Shown here in pieces: positions 63,320 through 64,000 of a DNA stretch of 64,000 nt. Every line of letters begins with the position of its first letter. The stretch's first letter is position 1. The translations under genes and the position numbers were made by a program. Where the stretch lies: contig NZ_CP080377.1 of the NCBI RefSeq assembly GCF_019443505.1, positions 5,270,001-5,334,000 of the forward strand, written 5' to 3'. Under the pieces are notes generated by a model, which saw only the letters and a list, made by a program, of their open reading frames with translations, had not been told where the DNA came from and searched no databases. Source of the stretch: Janthinobacterium sp. PAMC25594. GTDB lineage: Bacteria; Pseudomonadota; Gammaproteobacteria; Burkholderiales; Burkholderiaceae_D.

Positions 63320-64000
63320 ATGACCATTATGACCAGCCTTCACGCCCCGTCGTTTGCCCGCGCCGAACACTGCCTGCCCGATTACATCGTGCGGCGCATG
63401 GATGCGCATCATGTCACGCGCATCGAGCAATTGCTGGGCGGCCAGCATCCGCATGCCTGGCAGCCCACGCCGGTCGATGCCATTTTTCTGGCAGGTAATG
63501 ATTACCTGTCCATCGCCGCCGAACCGGCACTGGTGGCGGCCCAGGTGGCATCCCTGCAGGCGAACGCGGGCGGCATGCTGATGTCGGCCGTGTATTTGCA
63601 GGAAGGCAGCGAGCAGCACCGGCTGGAAAGCCGGCTGGCCCGCTTCATGGGCTGCGAGGATGGCATCCTGGCGCAGTCCGGCATGGCGGCTAACGTCGGC
63701 TTGCTGCAGTGTATTGCCGGCCCCGGCATTCCCGTCTACCTCGATATGCAGGCCCATGCGTCGCTGTGGGAAGGCGTGCTGTCGGCCCAGGCCCAGGCCG
63801 TCGCCTTTTTGCACAACGACATGACGCATTTGCGGCGGCAGGTAGAAAAGCATGGCCGCGGCGTGATCGTCGTCGATGCCCTGTACAGCACCAACGGCAG
63901 CCTGGCGCCCCTGCTGGAATTGCTGGACATCGCCGAACGCAGCGATTGCGTGGTGGTGGTCGACGAGTCGCATTCGCTGGGCACGCACGGCCCGCAGGGC
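63320..64000 (+). CDS. jqsA: JqsA/CqsA-like autoinducer synthase, 5' part
   Basis: The first 227 codons of a PLP-dependent acyltransferase of the alpha-oxoamine synthase family, cut by the window end (family length is near 400). AGGAG lies eight bases before the ATG. Visible motifs are GGQHPHAW, FLAGNDYLSIA, GSEQHRLESRLARFMG, ILAQSGMAANVG, IVVDALYSTNGSLAPL and the PLP-binding VVVVDESHSLGTHGPQG; the catalytic Lys would be beyond the edge. CqsA-type enzymes join an aminoacyl or SAM-derived unit to a fatty acyl-CoA and give hydroxyketone signals (CAI-1, LAI-1; JAI-1 in Janthinobacterium, controlling violacein). Confidence 0.9.
   Translation, partial: MTIMTSLHAPSFARAEHCLPDYIVRRMDAHHVTRIEQLLGGQHPHAWQPTPVDAIFLAGNDYLSIAAEPALVAAQVASLQANAGGMLMSAVYLQEGSEQHRLESRLARFMGCEDGILAQSGMAANVGLLQCIAGPGIPVYLDMQAHASLWEGVLSAQAQAVAFLHNDMTHLRRQVEKHGRGVIVVDALYSTNGSLAPLLELLDIAERSDCVVVVDESHSLGTHGPQG

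Overview
The window is GC-rich betaproteobacterial chromosome. Gene content and order (ribF-ileS-lspA, coaBC, dut, prkA-yeaH-spoVR, tonB-exbB-exbD-exbD) and, above all, a CqsA-like synthase divergent from a sensor kinase and response regulator at the right edge point to the Oxalobacteraceae, most likely a Janthinobacterium or Duganella relative. This assignment rests on recognised families and gene order; no database was searched.

Layout. 1-17.2 kb is chromosomal: the end of a CysB-type LysR regulator, a YjbR-like gene overlapping a DUF2185 gene, a TonB-dependent receptor with its own terminator, a complete RND efflux operon (adaptor, pump, outer-membrane factor, each overlapping the next), pyrD, a tricorn-like S41 protease, a cluster of palindromic REP-type repeats, the two N-end-rule aminoacyl transferases bpt and aat, and a NUDIX hydrolase. 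At 17.3-17.6 kb lie two copies of initiator tRNA-fMet.

17,624-33,632 is an integrated genetic element of about 16.0 kb. Its boundaries are a perfect 20-bp direct repeat made of the 3' end of the second tRNA-fMet copy, and its tyrosine integrase lies just inside the right end. The tRNA's natural terminator is now 16 kb away beyond attR. The element carries a MobF relaxase with helicase domain in a tightly coupled operon with a ribbon-helix-helix protein, a DotA/TraY-family membrane protein, a type IV pilin, a PilV-like tip pilin with a Pro/Thr linker, a pair of Cys-rich paralogues, a DUF3987-like protein, an ankyrin protein and a 138-bp tandem iteron duplication. It has no coupling protein, no secretion ATPases and no prepilin peptidase, so it looks mobilizable rather than self-transmissible. 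Its selection of transfer genes (exclusion target, pilin, adhesin-like tip) suggests it may substitute subunits of a helper's mating apparatus; this is the most interesting hypothesis in the window.

33.7-47.2 kb is chromosomal again: an XRE/MmyB regulator divergent from an MFS exporter, an ECF sigma/anti-sigma pair with a secreted COG4315 protein, alkA, an xdhC-like gene, a small membrane protein, an M48-family protein that has lost zinc ligands, then dut, coaBC, lspA, ileS and ribF.

47.3-63.2 kb holds a TonB energy-transduction operon with two ExbD proteins and a repeat protein, the prkA-yeaH-spoVR stress operon, an adenosine/adenine deaminase, an orphan FtsX-type permease, and the JqsR/JqsS-like two-component pair. 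The divergent jqsA-like synthase runs off the right edge; a near-consensus FNR/ANR box lies in the shared promoter region.
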